From Terrimesophilobacter sp038243605 (GTDB taxonomy: Bacteria; Actinomycetota; Actinomycetes; Actinomycetales; Microbacteriaceae): a DNA stretch of 64,000 bases. Shown here piece by piece: positions 34,900 to 44,006 of this stretch (the first letter of the stretch is position 1; every line of letters begins with the position of its first letter). The stretch lies in contig JBBSQX010000006.1 of assembly GCA_038243605.1 (NCBI GenBank), forward strand, positions 1-64,000, in the 5' to 3' direction. The notes under the pieces were generated by a model that was given only the letters and a program-made list of their open reading frames with translations, was not told the DNA's origin and did not search any database. The translations under genes and the position numbers were made by a program.

Positions 34900-35502
34900 A
34901 TGGGCATGATTCGGCAGAAGAATTTTCTCGTCATGTTGGCGATGCCTGCAGTGCTTCTTGCCCTGACTGCTTGCGACCCGACGGGCGGCAGCACGACGCC
35001 GGCCCCTACGATCTCGGCGACTTCGACGCCCAGCGTTGCGCCGAGTGCGTCTCCAACGCCGACCTCCCCGCCTCTCGTGCTCGCGGGCGAGTGCAGTGAT
35101 CTCGTGAATGCGGCCAGCCTCGCCGAGCTCGTGGGCTCTGGATTCAGCATCCCCGATGCGGCGTCCATTACGGCCTATGTTGACAAGATTCGGGGTGAGG
35201 GGAGCCCACTCGCGCTCTTTGTTGACGGTGGTGGTCTTCTGTGCCCCGTAACGAACGGCACGAGGGTCTCCGAGGTCTTCGGGTTCTCGCCGATCACCCC
35301 CGCCGAATCGGCCGTGCAGAAAGCACGCTTGCTTGCTGAGGGGCTCACTCAAAGCGCACACCTGGGCGGCGAGTTATATAGCGACACCAGCGGGAATGAC
35401 AATGTTGTGTTCGAATACCTGGTCGTGGGTGGCTACTGGTTCAGTGCCGTCGACGTCACGCGCCTCGACGAGGTTGTGGCCAACTCTGGAGCTCCCATCT
35501 AG
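34900..35502 (+). CDS. Small lipoprotein of unknown function
   Basis: Signal peptide with lipobox ALTAC (Cys25 from ATG 34900; ATG 34906 is an alternative), then a Thr/Pro/Ser-rich low-complexity linker (TTPAPTISATSTPSVAPSAS) to about residue 60, and a globular domain of about 140 residues (LAGECSDLVNAASLAELVGSG to the end). No family was recognised. The layout is that of a surface lipoprotein on a flexible stalk. It stands alone between tRNA-Met and a DUF2510 gene; a small hairpin (about 35525-35549) may end its transcript. Confidence 0.75.
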   Translation: MGMIRQKNFLVMLAMPAVLLALTACDPTGGSTTPAPTISATSTPSVAPSASPTPTSPPLVLAGECSDLVNAASLAELVGSGFSIPDAASITAYVDKIRGEGSPLALFVDGGGLLCPVTNGTRVSEVFGFSPITPAESAVQKARLLAEGLTQSAHLGGELYSDTSGNDNVVFEYLVVGGYWFSAVDVTRLDEVVANSGAPI

Positions 35503-35632
35503 AGAGCCCGGCCCCCCGTGCGGTGTTGCCACCGCCGGTGGGCGACCTCCGGCAGCACGATCATTTTCGGAGTCATAGCGCCGACGGTATGAAGTACCCT
35601 CAAAGCATCTGCCTCTCATTGGGAAGAACACG

Positions 35633-36112
35633 ATGACAAACACGAGCCACTTTTTGAGCGCCCCGCCCAATTCCATCGCTGCGGGTTGGTACCCAGACCC
35701 GATCACTGGTGTTTCGCGGTGGTGGAATGGCATCGGGTGGACCGATAACTATCAGGGGTCTTCAGGGCAACCAGTTCCAACAGCGTCGTCAATTTCACCA
35801 ATGTCATCGGTGTCTGCAATGCCGACTGCGTCGCTCATGGCACCAATGATGCCGGAGCACGCGAGAAAAAACGGGTTAGCAGTTGCGGCGCTGACGCTGG
35901 GAATATCTGGGTGGGTGCTCATGGCAATCCCGTGGTTCATCGGTTGGCTTGTCGGTGGACCACTGGATATTGCCGCCGTGGTTTTGGGTGTCGTGGGCAT
36001 AGTCAGGGCCAATGAAATTGGTGGTGTTGGTCGCGGGATGGCGGTAGCGGGCATCATCTTTGCGTCGGTCAGTTTGTTGTCTGTCTTCGTGGGCGCAGGA
36101 ACAATTTGGTAG
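35633..36112 (+). CDS. DUF2510/DUF4190 membrane protein
   Basis: Actinobacterial small membrane protein of 159 residues. The N-terminal DUF2510 motif AGWYPDPITGVSRWWNGIGWTDNY is clear, followed by a Ser/Pro/Met-rich linker. The DUF4190-like pair of helices (AVAALTLGISGWVLMAIPWFIGWLVGGPLDIAAVVLGVVGIV and GMAVAGIIFASVSLLSVFVGAG) completes it. No function is known. It probably sits at the membrane with the DUF2510 domain inside. Confidence 0.85.
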   Translation: MTNTSHFLSAPPNSIAAGWYPDPITGVSRWWNGIGWTDNYQGSSGQPVPTASSISPMSSVSAMPTASLMAPMMPEHARKNGLAVAALTLGISGWVLMAIPWFIGWLVGGPLDIAAVVLGVVGIVRANEIGGVGRGMAVAGIIFASVSLLSVFVGAGTIW

Positions 36113-36149
36113 CGGAGCCGTGAGGTAAAGCATCCTCTACGCTGTAAAG

Positions 36150-37343
36150 GTGTCGATCACCTCTGAGACCCCGCGTCTCTCCCGCGAAACAGTTGTGCTC
36201 GGCGTCATCGCGTTTTTCGTGATGGTGGGCTTCGGGGTTGTCGTCCCGGTGCTTCCTGTCTTCATCCGCAGTTTCGACGTTGGCTACATCGAGGTGGGCG
36301 CTGTTGTTTCGGCCTTTGCGCTCGCCCGTTTTGTTGTGAGCCCCTTCGTCGGCAAGCTCATTCAGTGGGGCGGTGAGCGCACCATTCTTGCGATTGGCAT
36401 TGGTATTGTCGCGGTGTCGAGCGCCCTGGTGGGTATCGCGCAGACCTACCCAGAAGTTCTTGCACTTCGCGGGGCCGGTGGTATTGGTTCGGCGATGTTC
36501 AGCATTTCTGCCATGTCACTTCTTCTCGGCACTACCTCACCCGATCGGCGGGGGAGGGCTGTTGGTTTCTACCAGGGTGGATTTCTCATTGGTGGGATGG
36601 CGGGTCCCGCGATTGGCGGTCTGCTCGCTTCGATCTCCCTGAGGGCACCGTTCTTCTTTTACGCAGGAACGCTCGTCATCGCCGGCGTCGTTGGCCTGCT
36701 CTTTCTGCGCCCCGTGTCGAAGGCCGCCAAAGAGGAGGGGGCGAATGCAGTTCTGGCGATTCCGTTCCGCGTCGTTCTCGCCGACGAGCGCTTTCGCGCA
36801 GCCTGTATCGCCAACTTCGCCTCCGGTTGGTCAAGCCTCGGCGTGCGCAGCGCAATAGTGCCGATCCTGGTCGTTGAGTTGCTACACAAAGAGGAACTGT
36901 GGACCGGAATCGCGTTCGCCATCGCCGCTGTTGCCCAAGCCCTTGCCCTCGGACCGGCGGGCACCTTCGTCGATAAGGTGGGCCGAAAACCCGCCATCAT
37001 CGGCTCCTATGCCGTGGCCGCGGTGGTGATGATCGCCATCCCGTTCTCGGGAAACATCGTGATGCTGATCGTGTTGTTAAGTATTTTTGGCGTCGCCGCA
37101 GCGTTCATGGGGACTGCTCCTGCTGCGTCGGTTGGTGATGCTGCCGGCGTTAAAAGTGGGCAACCCGTCGCCGTTTTTTCTGCCATCTCAGACTTGGGTG
37201 CGATCGTCGGGCCACTCGTGGCTGGTGCGCTGCTCGATGCTTTCTCTTACCCTGCTGCGTTCGCATCTGCTGTGGTTCTTCTTGCTATTGCCGCGGTGTA
37301 CGCGCTACGGATGCCGCGTAAGACGTCACTGGCTATGGCCTAG
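36150..37343 (+). CDS. MFS transporter (drug-efflux-like)
   Basis: Twelve-helix major facilitator of 397 residues. MFS motif A-like sequences occur after helix 2 (ARFVVSPFVGKLIQWGGERTIL) and helix 8 (GPAGTFVDKVGRKPAIIG), with DRRGRAVGFYQGGFLIGGMAGPAIGG in the middle of the N half. A DHA1-type multidrug or metabolite exporter is plausible. GTG 36150 start. It is convergent with the following minus-strand gene, 24 bp apart. Confidence 0.88.
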   Translation: MSITSETPRLSRETVVLGVIAFFVMVGFGVVVPVLPVFIRSFDVGYIEVGAVVSAFALARFVVSPFVGKLIQWGGERTILAIGIGIVAVSSALVGIAQTYPEVLALRGAGGIGSAMFSISAMSLLLGTTSPDRRGRAVGFYQGGFLIGGMAGPAIGGLLASISLRAPFFFYAGTLVIAGVVGLLFLRPVSKAAKEEGANAVLAIPFRVVLADERFRAACIANFASGWSSLGVRSAIVPILVVELLHKEELWTGIAFAIAAVAQALALGPAGTFVDKVGRKPAIIGSYAVAAVVMIAIPFSGNIVMLIVLLSIFGVAAAFMGTAPAASVGDAAGVKSGQPVAVFSAISDLGAIVGPLVAGALLDAFSYPAAFASAVVLLAIAAVYALRMPRKTSLAMA

Positions 37344-37367
37344 CCGCTCTCAAATCTGGTGGTGTGG

Positions 37368-37871
37368 TTAGCCAAGAATCCACGTCACGAGAATCGGTAT
37401 TAGCAGTGCGGCCGCGATTGCCAACAACCCAAAGAAGCTCGTGAAGACGATGTGAGCAATATGTACGCCGCGCGACCGTGCAGGCAGAACTACCAGGTAC
37501 GCGAGCAAGATGATGAAGGTACCGATGACGACACCGAGGGCGATCCCGAAGATCATCGCAAAGATTGCGGCGTAGCCGGCCCCATCGATATTGTCCGCCG
37601 CCTCGCCCAATTGGTAGGCGCGACGAGCGAGGAGAAACGGGAACAAGAAGACGGCGACGACAACGATCGCTGGCACCGCGTGCACCCAATATCGTTTGCG
37701 TCGAGGGGGGTACACCGTTTTCGTGACGTAGGGAGCCGGGGCATACATCGGTGGCGGTGCCGGGGCAAATATCTGCTGCGGTGAGGTAGCAGCATCCGGC
37801 GGCGTTGGCGGAATCTGCACTGCGTGCGGGGTCGGAGGTGCGGGTTGGTCGGCGTCATTGACGTAGCTCAT
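37368..37871 (-). CDS. Proline-rich membrane protein of unknown function
   Basis: A 167-residue protein. Its first 65 residues are Pro/Ala-rich (PPTPHAVQIPPTPPDAATS) and presumably cytoplasmic, followed by three hydrophobic helices (HAVPAIVVVAVFLFPFLLA, GYAAIFAMIFGIALGVVIGTFIILLAYLVVL, IVFTSFFGLLAIAAALLIPILVTWIL). No domain was recognised. It lies 28 bp downstream of the MarP-like protease gene on the same strand, so it is probably cotranscribed. Confidence 0.7.
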   Translation of the reverse strand: MSYVNDADQPAPPTPHAVQIPPTPPDAATSPQQIFAPAPPPMYAPAPYVTKTVYPPRRKRYWVHAVPAIVVVAVFLFPFLLARRAYQLGEAADNIDGAGYAAIFAMIFGIALGVVIGTFIILLAYLVVLPARSRGVHIAHIVFTSFFGLLAIAAALLIPILVTWILG

Positions 37872-37899
37872 ATCTTCTCCAATTTTACGTATGCCGCGA

Positions 37900-39105
37900 T
37901 CAATGTTGAATGCACGATCCGGAAGGCACCGGCGTGGTGAAGGACTCTGCCCCTTCCGCTACCGGCAGAAGTTCTTTCATAGTGTGAGCGTAACCAACGT
38001 TCTGTACCGTGGTTGACTTGGCAAAAATCACACCCACGACCACTCCGTTGGTTGACAACAACGGCCCGCCAGAGTTGCCGCTCTGCACGTATGCCGCGAG
38101 TTGATACACCTCCATGGGGTGTGGATTCTTCCCGTAGATGTCGTCGAGAGTGACGTCGGTGACGCGCTCAACACTCGCGGACCCGGACTGAAATGGGCCG
38201 CCGAGCGGGTAGCCATCGAAGACAGATTTCGAGCCTTCCTGGAGCGTTCGGCCAAGGGGAATAGCTGCCGCAGCTATGCCGCTCACGGAGATCACCGCGA
38301 GGTCATTTGTGGGGTCGAAGTACACGACCCGCCCAGAGAATGCTCCTTCTCCCGGAACCTCCACGACGGGTTCGCTAACTCCGGCTACCACGTGTGCATT
38401 CGTGACGATGCGGTTCTCGGCGATGACGAAACCGCTGCCCGACTGGTTCTGTCCGCACTGAATCGCGGTGCCGGTGATCTTGACCACCGATTGCGCAGCG
38501 ATATCGAGTGACGGAGTTTGCGTGTCGACGTTGGGGATGGTGGGGGGCTTCTCTGGGGCGCCAGGATCCTCGACGCCGTTGGCTGCCGACATGATGCGAG
38601 GAATGCCGTTCTGCACCACCGCAGCGCGCAACTGAGCCATGCCGCTGCGAAGTGGCGCAGGAGTGATCTGTTCGATCGCGCGCAACACTCCAGAACCGGC
38701 GATGGCCTGCGAGAGCAAAGGGACCCCGAGCGGGCTGATGCTGAACGCCACCATGAACGCAATAAGAGCAGCGGCCACCGCATTGAGCAGGGCGCCCGCA
38801 ATCCGGTCAACGAAACCAAGCGGGGATTCCTCCACACCGCGCGCGACGGCCTTGCCGATGAGCGATCCAATAAATTGCCCTGCGACAACGAGAATAAGCA
38901 CGGCAGCCAAGATGAGCGGGAGCCGCCAAGCCGGCCACGGAATCCACGAACCTATCATCGGTATCGCAAAGAAAGCGGCAACACCTCCGGCGGCTATACC
39001 TGCCATCCCGAACGCGCTTCGCACAAACCCGGTGACCCAGCCGTAGCTGAAGTAGGCGAGGATCAACAGAACAAGAAGTGCGTCCAATACTCCTGGAACC
39101 GACAT
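37900..39105 (-). CDS. MarP-like membrane serine protease (CvpA + trypsin-like)
   Basis: A 401-residue protein with four N-terminal helices of the CvpA/colicin V production fold (about 1-120), a linker, and a periplasm-facing chymotrypsin-like domain. The catalytic triad is seen as His in VTNAHVVAG, Asp in DPTNDLAVISV and Ser in VQSGNSGGPLL. This matches MarP of mycobacteria, a protease needed for acid and oxidative-stress resistance through cell-wall hydrolase processing. ATG 39105 follows GGAGGGAGAACGG. The stress role here is by homology only. Confidence 0.92.
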   Translation of the reverse strand: MSVPGVLDALLVLLILAYFSYGWVTGFVRSAFGMAGIAAGGVAAFFAIPMIGSWIPWPAWRLPLILAAVLILVVAGQFIGSLIGKAVARGVEESPLGFVDRIAGALLNAVAAALIAFMVAFSISPLGVPLLSQAIAGSGVLRAIEQITPAPLRSGMAQLRAAVVQNGIPRIMSAANGVEDPGAPEKPPTIPNVDTQTPSLDIAAQSVVKITGTAIQCGQNQSGSGFVIAENRIVTNAHVVAGVSEPVVEVPGEGAFSGRVVYFDPTNDLAVISVSGIAAAAIPLGRTLQEGSKSVFDGYPLGGPFQSGSASVERVTDVTLDDIYGKNPHPMEVYQLAAYVQSGNSGGPLLSTNGVVVGVIFAKSTTVQNVGYAHTMKELLPVAEGAESFTTPVPSGSCIQH

Positions 39106-39167
39106 CCGTTCTCCCTCCAACTCCGCCCGCTGAGACTATCGTGCCCAGTGTGCGCGAAACTGGGGGT

Positions 39168-39998
39168 ATGACGATTCCCACGCGAACACTCAACGACGGT
39201 AACGAGATCCCCGCAATCGGGTTTGGAACCTACAAGCTCAACGGAGATGACGGCATGGCGTCGGTGGTGACGGCGCTAGAGAACGGTTACCGTCTGATCG
39301 ATACTGCCCTCAACTACGAGAATGAGGCGGAGGTGGGGGAGGCGATTCGACGCTCGGGGGTTCCGCGCGAGGAGATCACGGTCACCTCGAAGCTGCCGGG
39401 TCGTTTTCATGGAGCCGAGGAAGCCCGCGCCGGGTTCCAGCAGTCGCTGGTGAACCTGGGCGTCGAGTACGTTGACCTCTTTCTTATTCACTGGCCGCTG
39501 CCCAGAGTTGGAAAGTACCTAGATACGTGGCGAACGATGATGGAGTTGCAGCGGGAGGGTTTGATTCGCTCCATTGGCGTGAGCAACTTCACCAAAGATC
39601 ACCTCGGTCTGGTCATTACCGAAACCGGTGTTGTTCCTGCGGTGAACCAGATTGAGCTTCACCCACATTTTTCGCAGGCCGCTCTGCGCGCCTTTCATGT
39701 GGAGCACGGCATCCAGTCGCAGAGTTGGTCACCTCTCGCCCAGAGACGGTCGCTACTTGATGATCCGATCGTCACCGCGGTCGCAAATGCGCACTCGGTA
39801 ACCCCATCGCAGGCGGTGCTTCGATGGCACGTGCAGCTTGGTTCAATTCCTGTGCCCAAGTCGGCGACGTCGTCACGGCAGCGCGAGAACCTCGACATCT
39901 TTGGGTTTGAACTGACGGATGCCGAAATCATGTCGATCTCCTCGCTCGAATCCGGAAGGCTGTGGGGCGGCGATCCAGAAACGAACGAGGAGTTCTAA
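39168..39998 (+). CDS. Aldo/keto reductase
   Basis: NADPH-dependent AKR of 276 residues. The catalytic tetrad is visible: Asp and Tyr in LIDTALNYENEAEVG, Lys in TSKLPGR and His in DLFLIHWPLP. The cofactor-binding IPVPKSATSSRQRENLDIFGFEL and the family motif SIGVSNFTKDHLGLV are present. It is similar to actinobacterial 2,5-diketo-gluconate reductase-like enzymes, but the substrate is unknown. ATG 39168 with GGGGG upstream; it diverges from marP. Confidence 0.93.
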   Translation: MTIPTRTLNDGNEIPAIGFGTYKLNGDDGMASVVTALENGYRLIDTALNYENEAEVGEAIRRSGVPREEITVTSKLPGRFHGAEEARAGFQQSLVNLGVEYVDLFLIHWPLPRVGKYLDTWRTMMELQREGLIRSIGVSNFTKDHLGLVITETGVVPAVNQIELHPHFSQAALRAFHVEHGIQSQSWSPLAQRRSLLDDPIVTAVANAHSVTPSQAVLRWHVQLGSIPVPKSATSSRQRENLDIFGFELTDAEIMSISSLESGRLWGGDPETNEEF

Positions 39999-40022
39999 CA
40001 GGTGAGCGGTGGTTGAGTCTGG

Positions 40023-40367
40023 TTAGTTCAGGCCGGGGATGATCAGCCATCCGAGAGCGATGAGCACGACAATCGAGTTGAGAACCAACGCGATGATCGT
40101 GATGGTGGATACTCCCTTGGCGCCAGCGCCGCGCACCAACAGGATCAGTAGCAGGATCACCTCGAGGATGATGGCGAAAAGTAACGTACCGAGTGGTGCA
40201 GGAAATAAGAAGAAGATCGAGATGAGCATCAGCACCGCGAAAATGAGTTCGGCGATAGCGAGGATCGAGTTGCTCCGGCGGCCGCGCAGGCGAGAAATAC
40301 CATCAAACAGCGAGAGTGCCGCTGCCAGGATCGTGATGATGAGAAGCCAAGACAGGGTCACGGTCAT
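40023..40367 (-). CDS. Small four-helix membrane protein, unknown function
   Basis: A 114-residue hydrophobic protein from ATG 40367 (preceded by GGAAAGG). It has helices at about 3-25, 32-50, 52-72 and 90-112 and a short basic loop RLRGRRS. No family was recognised. It is convergent with the aldo/keto reductase gene. Confidence 0.7.
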   Translation of the reverse strand: MTVTLSWLLIITILAAALSLFDGISRLRGRRSNSILAIAELIFAVLMLISIFFLFPAPLGTLLFAIILEVILLLILLVRGAGAKGVSTITIIALVLNSIVVLIALGWLIIPGLN

Positions 40368-40495
40368 GGGTAAACCTTTCCGCAGAACATCGTTGTCTGC
40401 GAACGATTGTCGCAGTGTGCCCACGATACTCGGTTTGATCCTATGACCCTCGGCGGTTCCGGAATATTGGGGCGTGCTGGGTGGTTCTGTTGTGT

Positions 40496-41065
40496 ATGAC
40501 TACTTCCACGATCCGGCGCCCTGTTGCTGGTCAGGTTCGCATCAGCATTGACGCGGTTGGAACCATGATTGCCGCAACGGTGACTGATGTTGGCCTTGCC
40601 GCTGAGGGTTTCGTCCGTGGCGACAGGGTGGCGTTTTCGCTGGCCCTCGCCGAGAACCCCGTCGTTGACGTCGACACTCTCATTGGTATCCCGAAAAACG
40701 TTTCTGACCGCCAAGCCGCTGACCTTTTGGCGCCGGGGCTACTCGCTCGCGCGATGATCACCCAGGTGCGCCCATTCGCTCGTGGGCAACACATCGCCGT
40801 CGAGCTCGGCAATTCAACCCTGCGCAAGGTCGTTTCGGCGTGGGTGAGCGCTCGCGGTGGCGTTCTTGTGAGCAATGCAGATGACGCCGATGTTGTGTAC
40901 GGCGAGCAGCACCGTCGGCTTGCCGCGGTGGAGGCTGCGCACCGTCAGGGCCGTATTCAGCAGGCAGCGGTTGAGGTGTTCCAGGCCATTCGCGATGGTG
41001 TGTTCGACGATGTGCATGTCGCGCAGCGTGCGGATCATGAGGATTCTCGGCGCGACGCCGCGTAA
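40496..41065 (+). CDS. Degenerate quinone oxidoreductase-like (MDR family) protein
   Basis: A 189-residue protein aligning by eye with zinc-less medium-chain dehydrogenases. GDRVAFSLALAENPVVDVDTLIGIPKNVSDRQAADLLAPGLLARAMI mirrors the GDRVAY...VPADRLVKLPDGISDEQAAA region, and VRPFARGQHIAVELG replaces the VKPGDTVLVHAAAGGVG Rossmann loop. It lacks the glycine-rich GxGxxG and stops after about 60 residues of the nucleotide domain, ending in the usual HRQGRIQQAAVEVFQ tail. It is thus a shortened relative, possibly without NADPH binding. ATG 40496 is preferred. Confidence 0.6.
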   Translation: MTTSTIRRPVAGQVRISIDAVGTMIAATVTDVGLAAEGFVRGDRVAFSLALAENPVVDVDTLIGIPKNVSDRQAADLLAPGLLARAMITQVRPFARGQHIAVELGNSTLRKVVSAWVSARGGVLVSNADDADVVYGEQHRRLAAVEAAHRQGRIQQAAVEVFQAIRDGVFDDVHVAQRADHEDSRRDAA

Positions 41066-41155
41066 TTTTCGCCGTGTGGCTGTGAGGGTGTAGTTGCTGG
41101 CAGACTCAGTGGTGCGGTACCGTGTTGTGCCGCTTCCAACGAGAGGCGTGAATCT

Positions 41156-42700
41156 GTGGTCGCATCTGACCTGAAACCGAAGGTCGATAAGGTCTGGAAC
41201 GCATTCTGGACTGGCGGTATCGCCAACCCGATGGAAGTAATCGAGCAGATCACTTACCTGTTATTCATTCGTCGCCTTGATGAGTTGCAAACGCTCAAAG
41301 AGAACAAGGCGAACACGACGCGCACGCCGATCGAGAATCCGGTTTTTCCTGAGGGAGTGGATACTTTCGGCCAGTCTGCGCGCCCGTTCACTGATCTGCG
41401 GTGGGGCACGTTTAGCAATCTTGCGCCCGCGGAGATGTTCGAGATCGTTGATCAGCACGTGTTTCCTTTCATCCGAAGCATGGGGGAGGCTGGCTCGAGT
41501 TTCGCGGCGAACATGAAAGACGCCCGCTTCACGATCCCAACCCCGGCGCTGCTGTCAAAGGTCGTTGATCTGCTCGTCGACATTCCGATGGAGGATAGGG
41601 ATACCAAGGGCGACATATACGAGTACATGCTCGGCAAGCTGGCCACGAGCGGGCAGAACGGGCAGTTTCGTACCTCTCGGCACATCATCAAACTCATGGT
41701 GGATATGGTGGCGCCGAGCCCGCAAGACACGATCATTGACCCAGCGGCGGGTACGGCTGGCTTCTTGGTGGAGGCGGCAGAGTTTGTGCGGGAGAACCAT
41801 CCGGAGTTGTGGGCGGAGGCGAAGCTGCGCGAGCACTTCGACCGCACGATGTTTACCGGTTTTGATTCGGATGCCGCGATGAGCCGCATTGGCAGTATGA
41901 ACATGCTGTTGCACGGCGTGGAGAACGCCACCATCCAGCGCCGAGACTCGCTTGCCGAAGAACACTCAGATGCGGTGGAGAGCTATTCGCTTGTGCTCGC
42001 TAACCCGCCGTTCGCCGGAAGTCTCGACTACGAGACTACGGCGAAGGACCTGTTGCAGATTGTGAAGACGAAGAAGACGGAGCTGCTTTTTCTGGCGCTC
42101 ATGCTTCGACTGTTGAAGAACGGCGGCCGCGCTGCCGTGATCGTGCCGGATGGTGTGCTGTTCGGTTCATCGAACGCGCACAAAGCGTTGCGCAAAATGA
42201 TTGTCGAAGACCACAAACTGGATGCGGTGGTGAAGCTGCCGAGTGGCACGTTCAAGCCGTATACGGGTGTGTCGACCGCGATTCTGTTCTTCACGAAAAC
42301 AAGCTCAGGTGGCACCGACAACGTATGGTTCTACGACGTGAGGGCCGACGGTTTCACCCTCGATGACAAGCGAACCCCCACCGAGGCGAACGATCTCCCT
42401 GATGCCTTAAATCGTTGGAGGACGCTTCACTCTGCGCTCCCCAAGGAGGCCGAAGGTCGTCTCGAAGGGAACCCGGAACTAACTCGCCCCAGAACCGCCC
42501 AATCTTTTATGGTCCCCAAGTCCGAGATTGCTGCGCAAGGCTACGACCTAAGCCTGAACCGCTACAAAGAGATCGAGCACGAGCAAGTTAACCACCGCCC
42601 GCCAGCCGAGATCCTCGCCGACCTGATGGCGCTGGAGCAGGAGATCGCGGAGGCGACGGTTGCGCTCGCTGACTCACTAAATGCAGGCGCGATTCAGTGA
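41156..42700 (+). CDS. hsdM: Type I restriction-modification methyltransferase subunit HsdM
   Basis: N6-adenine DNA methyltransferase of a type I system, acting as a complex with HsdS. An N-terminal helical HsdM_N domain (about 5-140, including PMEVIEQITYLLFIRRLDEL) precedes the SAM fold with motif I DPAAGTAGFLVEA and the catalytic NPPF motif in LANPPFAGSLDYE. The C-terminal part carries FYDVRADGFTLDDKR. Length 514 is typical. GTG 41156 follows GAGAGG. It overlaps hsdS by 4 bp. The restriction subunit hsdR is not next but about 6.2 kb downstream. Confidence 0.96.
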   Translation: MVASDLKPKVDKVWNAFWTGGIANPMEVIEQITYLLFIRRLDELQTLKENKANTTRTPIENPVFPEGVDTFGQSARPFTDLRWGTFSNLAPAEMFEIVDQHVFPFIRSMGEAGSSFAANMKDARFTIPTPALLSKVVDLLVDIPMEDRDTKGDIYEYMLGKLATSGQNGQFRTSRHIIKLMVDMVAPSPQDTIIDPAAGTAGFLVEAAEFVRENHPELWAEAKLREHFDRTMFTGFDSDAAMSRIGSMNMLLHGVENATIQRRDSLAEEHSDAVESYSLVLANPPFAGSLDYETTAKDLLQIVKTKKTELLFLALMLRLLKNGGRAAVIVPDGVLFGSSNAHKALRKMIVEDHKLDAVVKLPSGTFKPYTGVSTAILFFTKTSSGGTDNVWFYDVRADGFTLDDKRTPTEANDLPDALNRWRTLHSALPKEAEGRLEGNPELTRPRTAQSFMVPKSEIAAQGYDLSLNRYKEIEHEQVNHRPPAEILADLMALEQEIAEATVALADSLNAGAIQ

Positions 42701-43827
42701 CACCGGTATCTAAAGTTCCGCTTTCTTCAATATCTCGGATCATTGGCGGGGGAAAGTCAGGGCTGTCGGGAAATGACTTTATCGATGTCGGATATCCCGC
42801 CTACGGTGCTGGTGGGCTCAACGGCTATCTTCCGGACTTTGAACACGATGGTGAAGCGATAGTCCTGTCGTCAATAGGTGCACGCTGTGGCAAGTGTTTT
42901 TACCCGGATGGCAAGTGGGCGAGCCTTGCCAATACTCAGTTGATCTTCCCTGATCCAGTCCGTGTTGATCGTCGGTTCCTTTGGTATCAATTGAACGATG
43001 AGAGCCGCTGGCACCGTTCGGGTACGGCTCAGCCGTACATCAAACCCTCTGACGTGAAGTCAAACCTTGTAACGCTTCCGCCCCTTCCCGAGCAACGGCG
43101 CATCGCGTCGATCCTCGACCAAGCCGAGGCCCTACGTGCCAAGCGCCGCGACGCTCTCGCACACATGGACGATTTGGCGGATGCGACCTTCGACAATATG
43201 TTTGGGGATTTAGTCGCAGGCGGGAAGAGCTCGAGATCATCATGCTTGTTAGGCGAGCTGGCGGAAGTCGTCTCCGGAATTACCAAAGGGCGTAAGGCAA
43301 AGGACCCTATGCGGGTTGTCCCCTATCTCACCGTGGCGAACGTTCAAGACAAGTCAATTCGGCTGCATACCGTGAAAGAAATAGCAGCCACAGAATCTGA
43401 GATCGCCCGATATAGTCTCCGGCCTGGTGACCTCTTATTGACTGAGGGTGGTGACCCAGACAAATTGGGGCGGGGCGCTCTCTGGGCAGGTGAGATATTC
43501 GAGTGTATTCACCAAAACCATGTGTTCAGGGTGAGGGTGATTGATCCTGATGCGATCGATCCTTTCTACTTGAGTTGGCTAGTTGGAAGCACTTACGGTA
43601 AAAGTTTTTTTCTTAAAGCAGCGAAGCAGACAACCGGGATTGCCTCAATAAACGCCACTCAATTGCGCTCATTCCCAGTCCTGCTTCCACCAATGGCAAT
43701 TCAAATATCATTCCGTGAACAGCTGTCTAGGTTGAAGATGCATCGCGGAAAGCTAGTCGAAAATCTCGCGCACCTCGACGAACTCTTCGCGTCCCTCCAG
43801 CACCGCGCGTTTAGGGGCGAACTGTGA
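42697..43827 (+). CDS. hsdS: Type I restriction-modification specificity subunit HsdS
   Basis: DNA-recognition subunit with two target-recognition domains and conserved helical spacers. TRD1 spans about 1-125. The first spacer is LPPLPEQRRIASILDQAEALRAKRRDALAHMDDLADATFDNMFG. TRD2 spans about 180-330, and the second spacer ends the protein with NLAHLDELFASLQHRAFRGEL. The length of 376 residues is slightly short. The TRDs are AT-richer than the spacers (the 60 bp from 43561 are 37% GC against 70% in the 60 bp from 43081), a sign that they came from elsewhere. GTG 42697 overlaps hsdM by 4 bp. The two different TRDs imply a bipartite target. Confidence 0.94.
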   Translation: MTPVSKVPLSSISRIIGGGKSGLSGNDFIDVGYPAYGAGGLNGYLPDFEHDGEAIVLSSIGARCGKCFYPDGKWASLANTQLIFPDPVRVDRRFLWYQLNDESRWHRSGTAQPYIKPSDVKSNLVTLPPLPEQRRIASILDQAEALRAKRRDALAHMDDLADATFDNMFGDLVAGGKSSRSSCLLGELAEVVSGITKGRKAKDPMRVVPYLTVANVQDKSIRLHTVKEIAATESEIARYSLRPGDLLLTEGGDPDKLGRGALWAGEIFECIHQNHVFRVRVIDPDAIDPFYLSWLVGSTYGKSFFLKAAKQTTGIASINATQLRSFPVLLPPMAIQISFREQLSRLKMHRGKLVENLAHLDELFASLQHRAFRGEL

Positions 43828-43898
43828 CCGCCGAGAACGCGCCCCTCGAAGTCGAAAAAGTTGTTTTCACAGCGACGAGTTTCACGCCGAGCGACTAA
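43824..43898 (+). pseudogene. Short coupled ORF after hsdS, possible remnant of a disrupted gene
   Basis: GTG 43824 overlaps the hsdS stop by 4 bp, the spacing seen for real genes here. It opens only 24 residues (start MTAENAPLEVEKVV) before TAA 43896-43898. It does not match the start of the hsdR gene found at 50031. The arrangement suggests the head of a gene that once continued the operon and was cut off, but the piece is too short to identify. Confidence 0.4.
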
Positions 43899-43950
43899 TC
43901 TCTGCGCGCTGCCAACCGATGAGCTCGAGACACCTGCTCCTCAAAAGAAA

Positions 43951-43983
43951 CTCGGCCCACCGTTGAAACAACGATGGGCCGAG
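43951..43983 (-). terminator. Strong intrinsic terminator for the permease transcript
   Basis: CTCGGCCCACCGTTG (43951-43965) and CAACGATGGGCCGAG (43969-43983) pair at 14 of 15 positions round an AAA loop. On the minus strand the hairpin is followed by TTTCTTTTG, and it lies 23 bp past the permease stop. It probably also ends hsdS transcription from the other side. Confidence 0.85.
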
Positions 43984-44006
43984 CGTTACCACTTCTAGAT
44001 CAGGTG

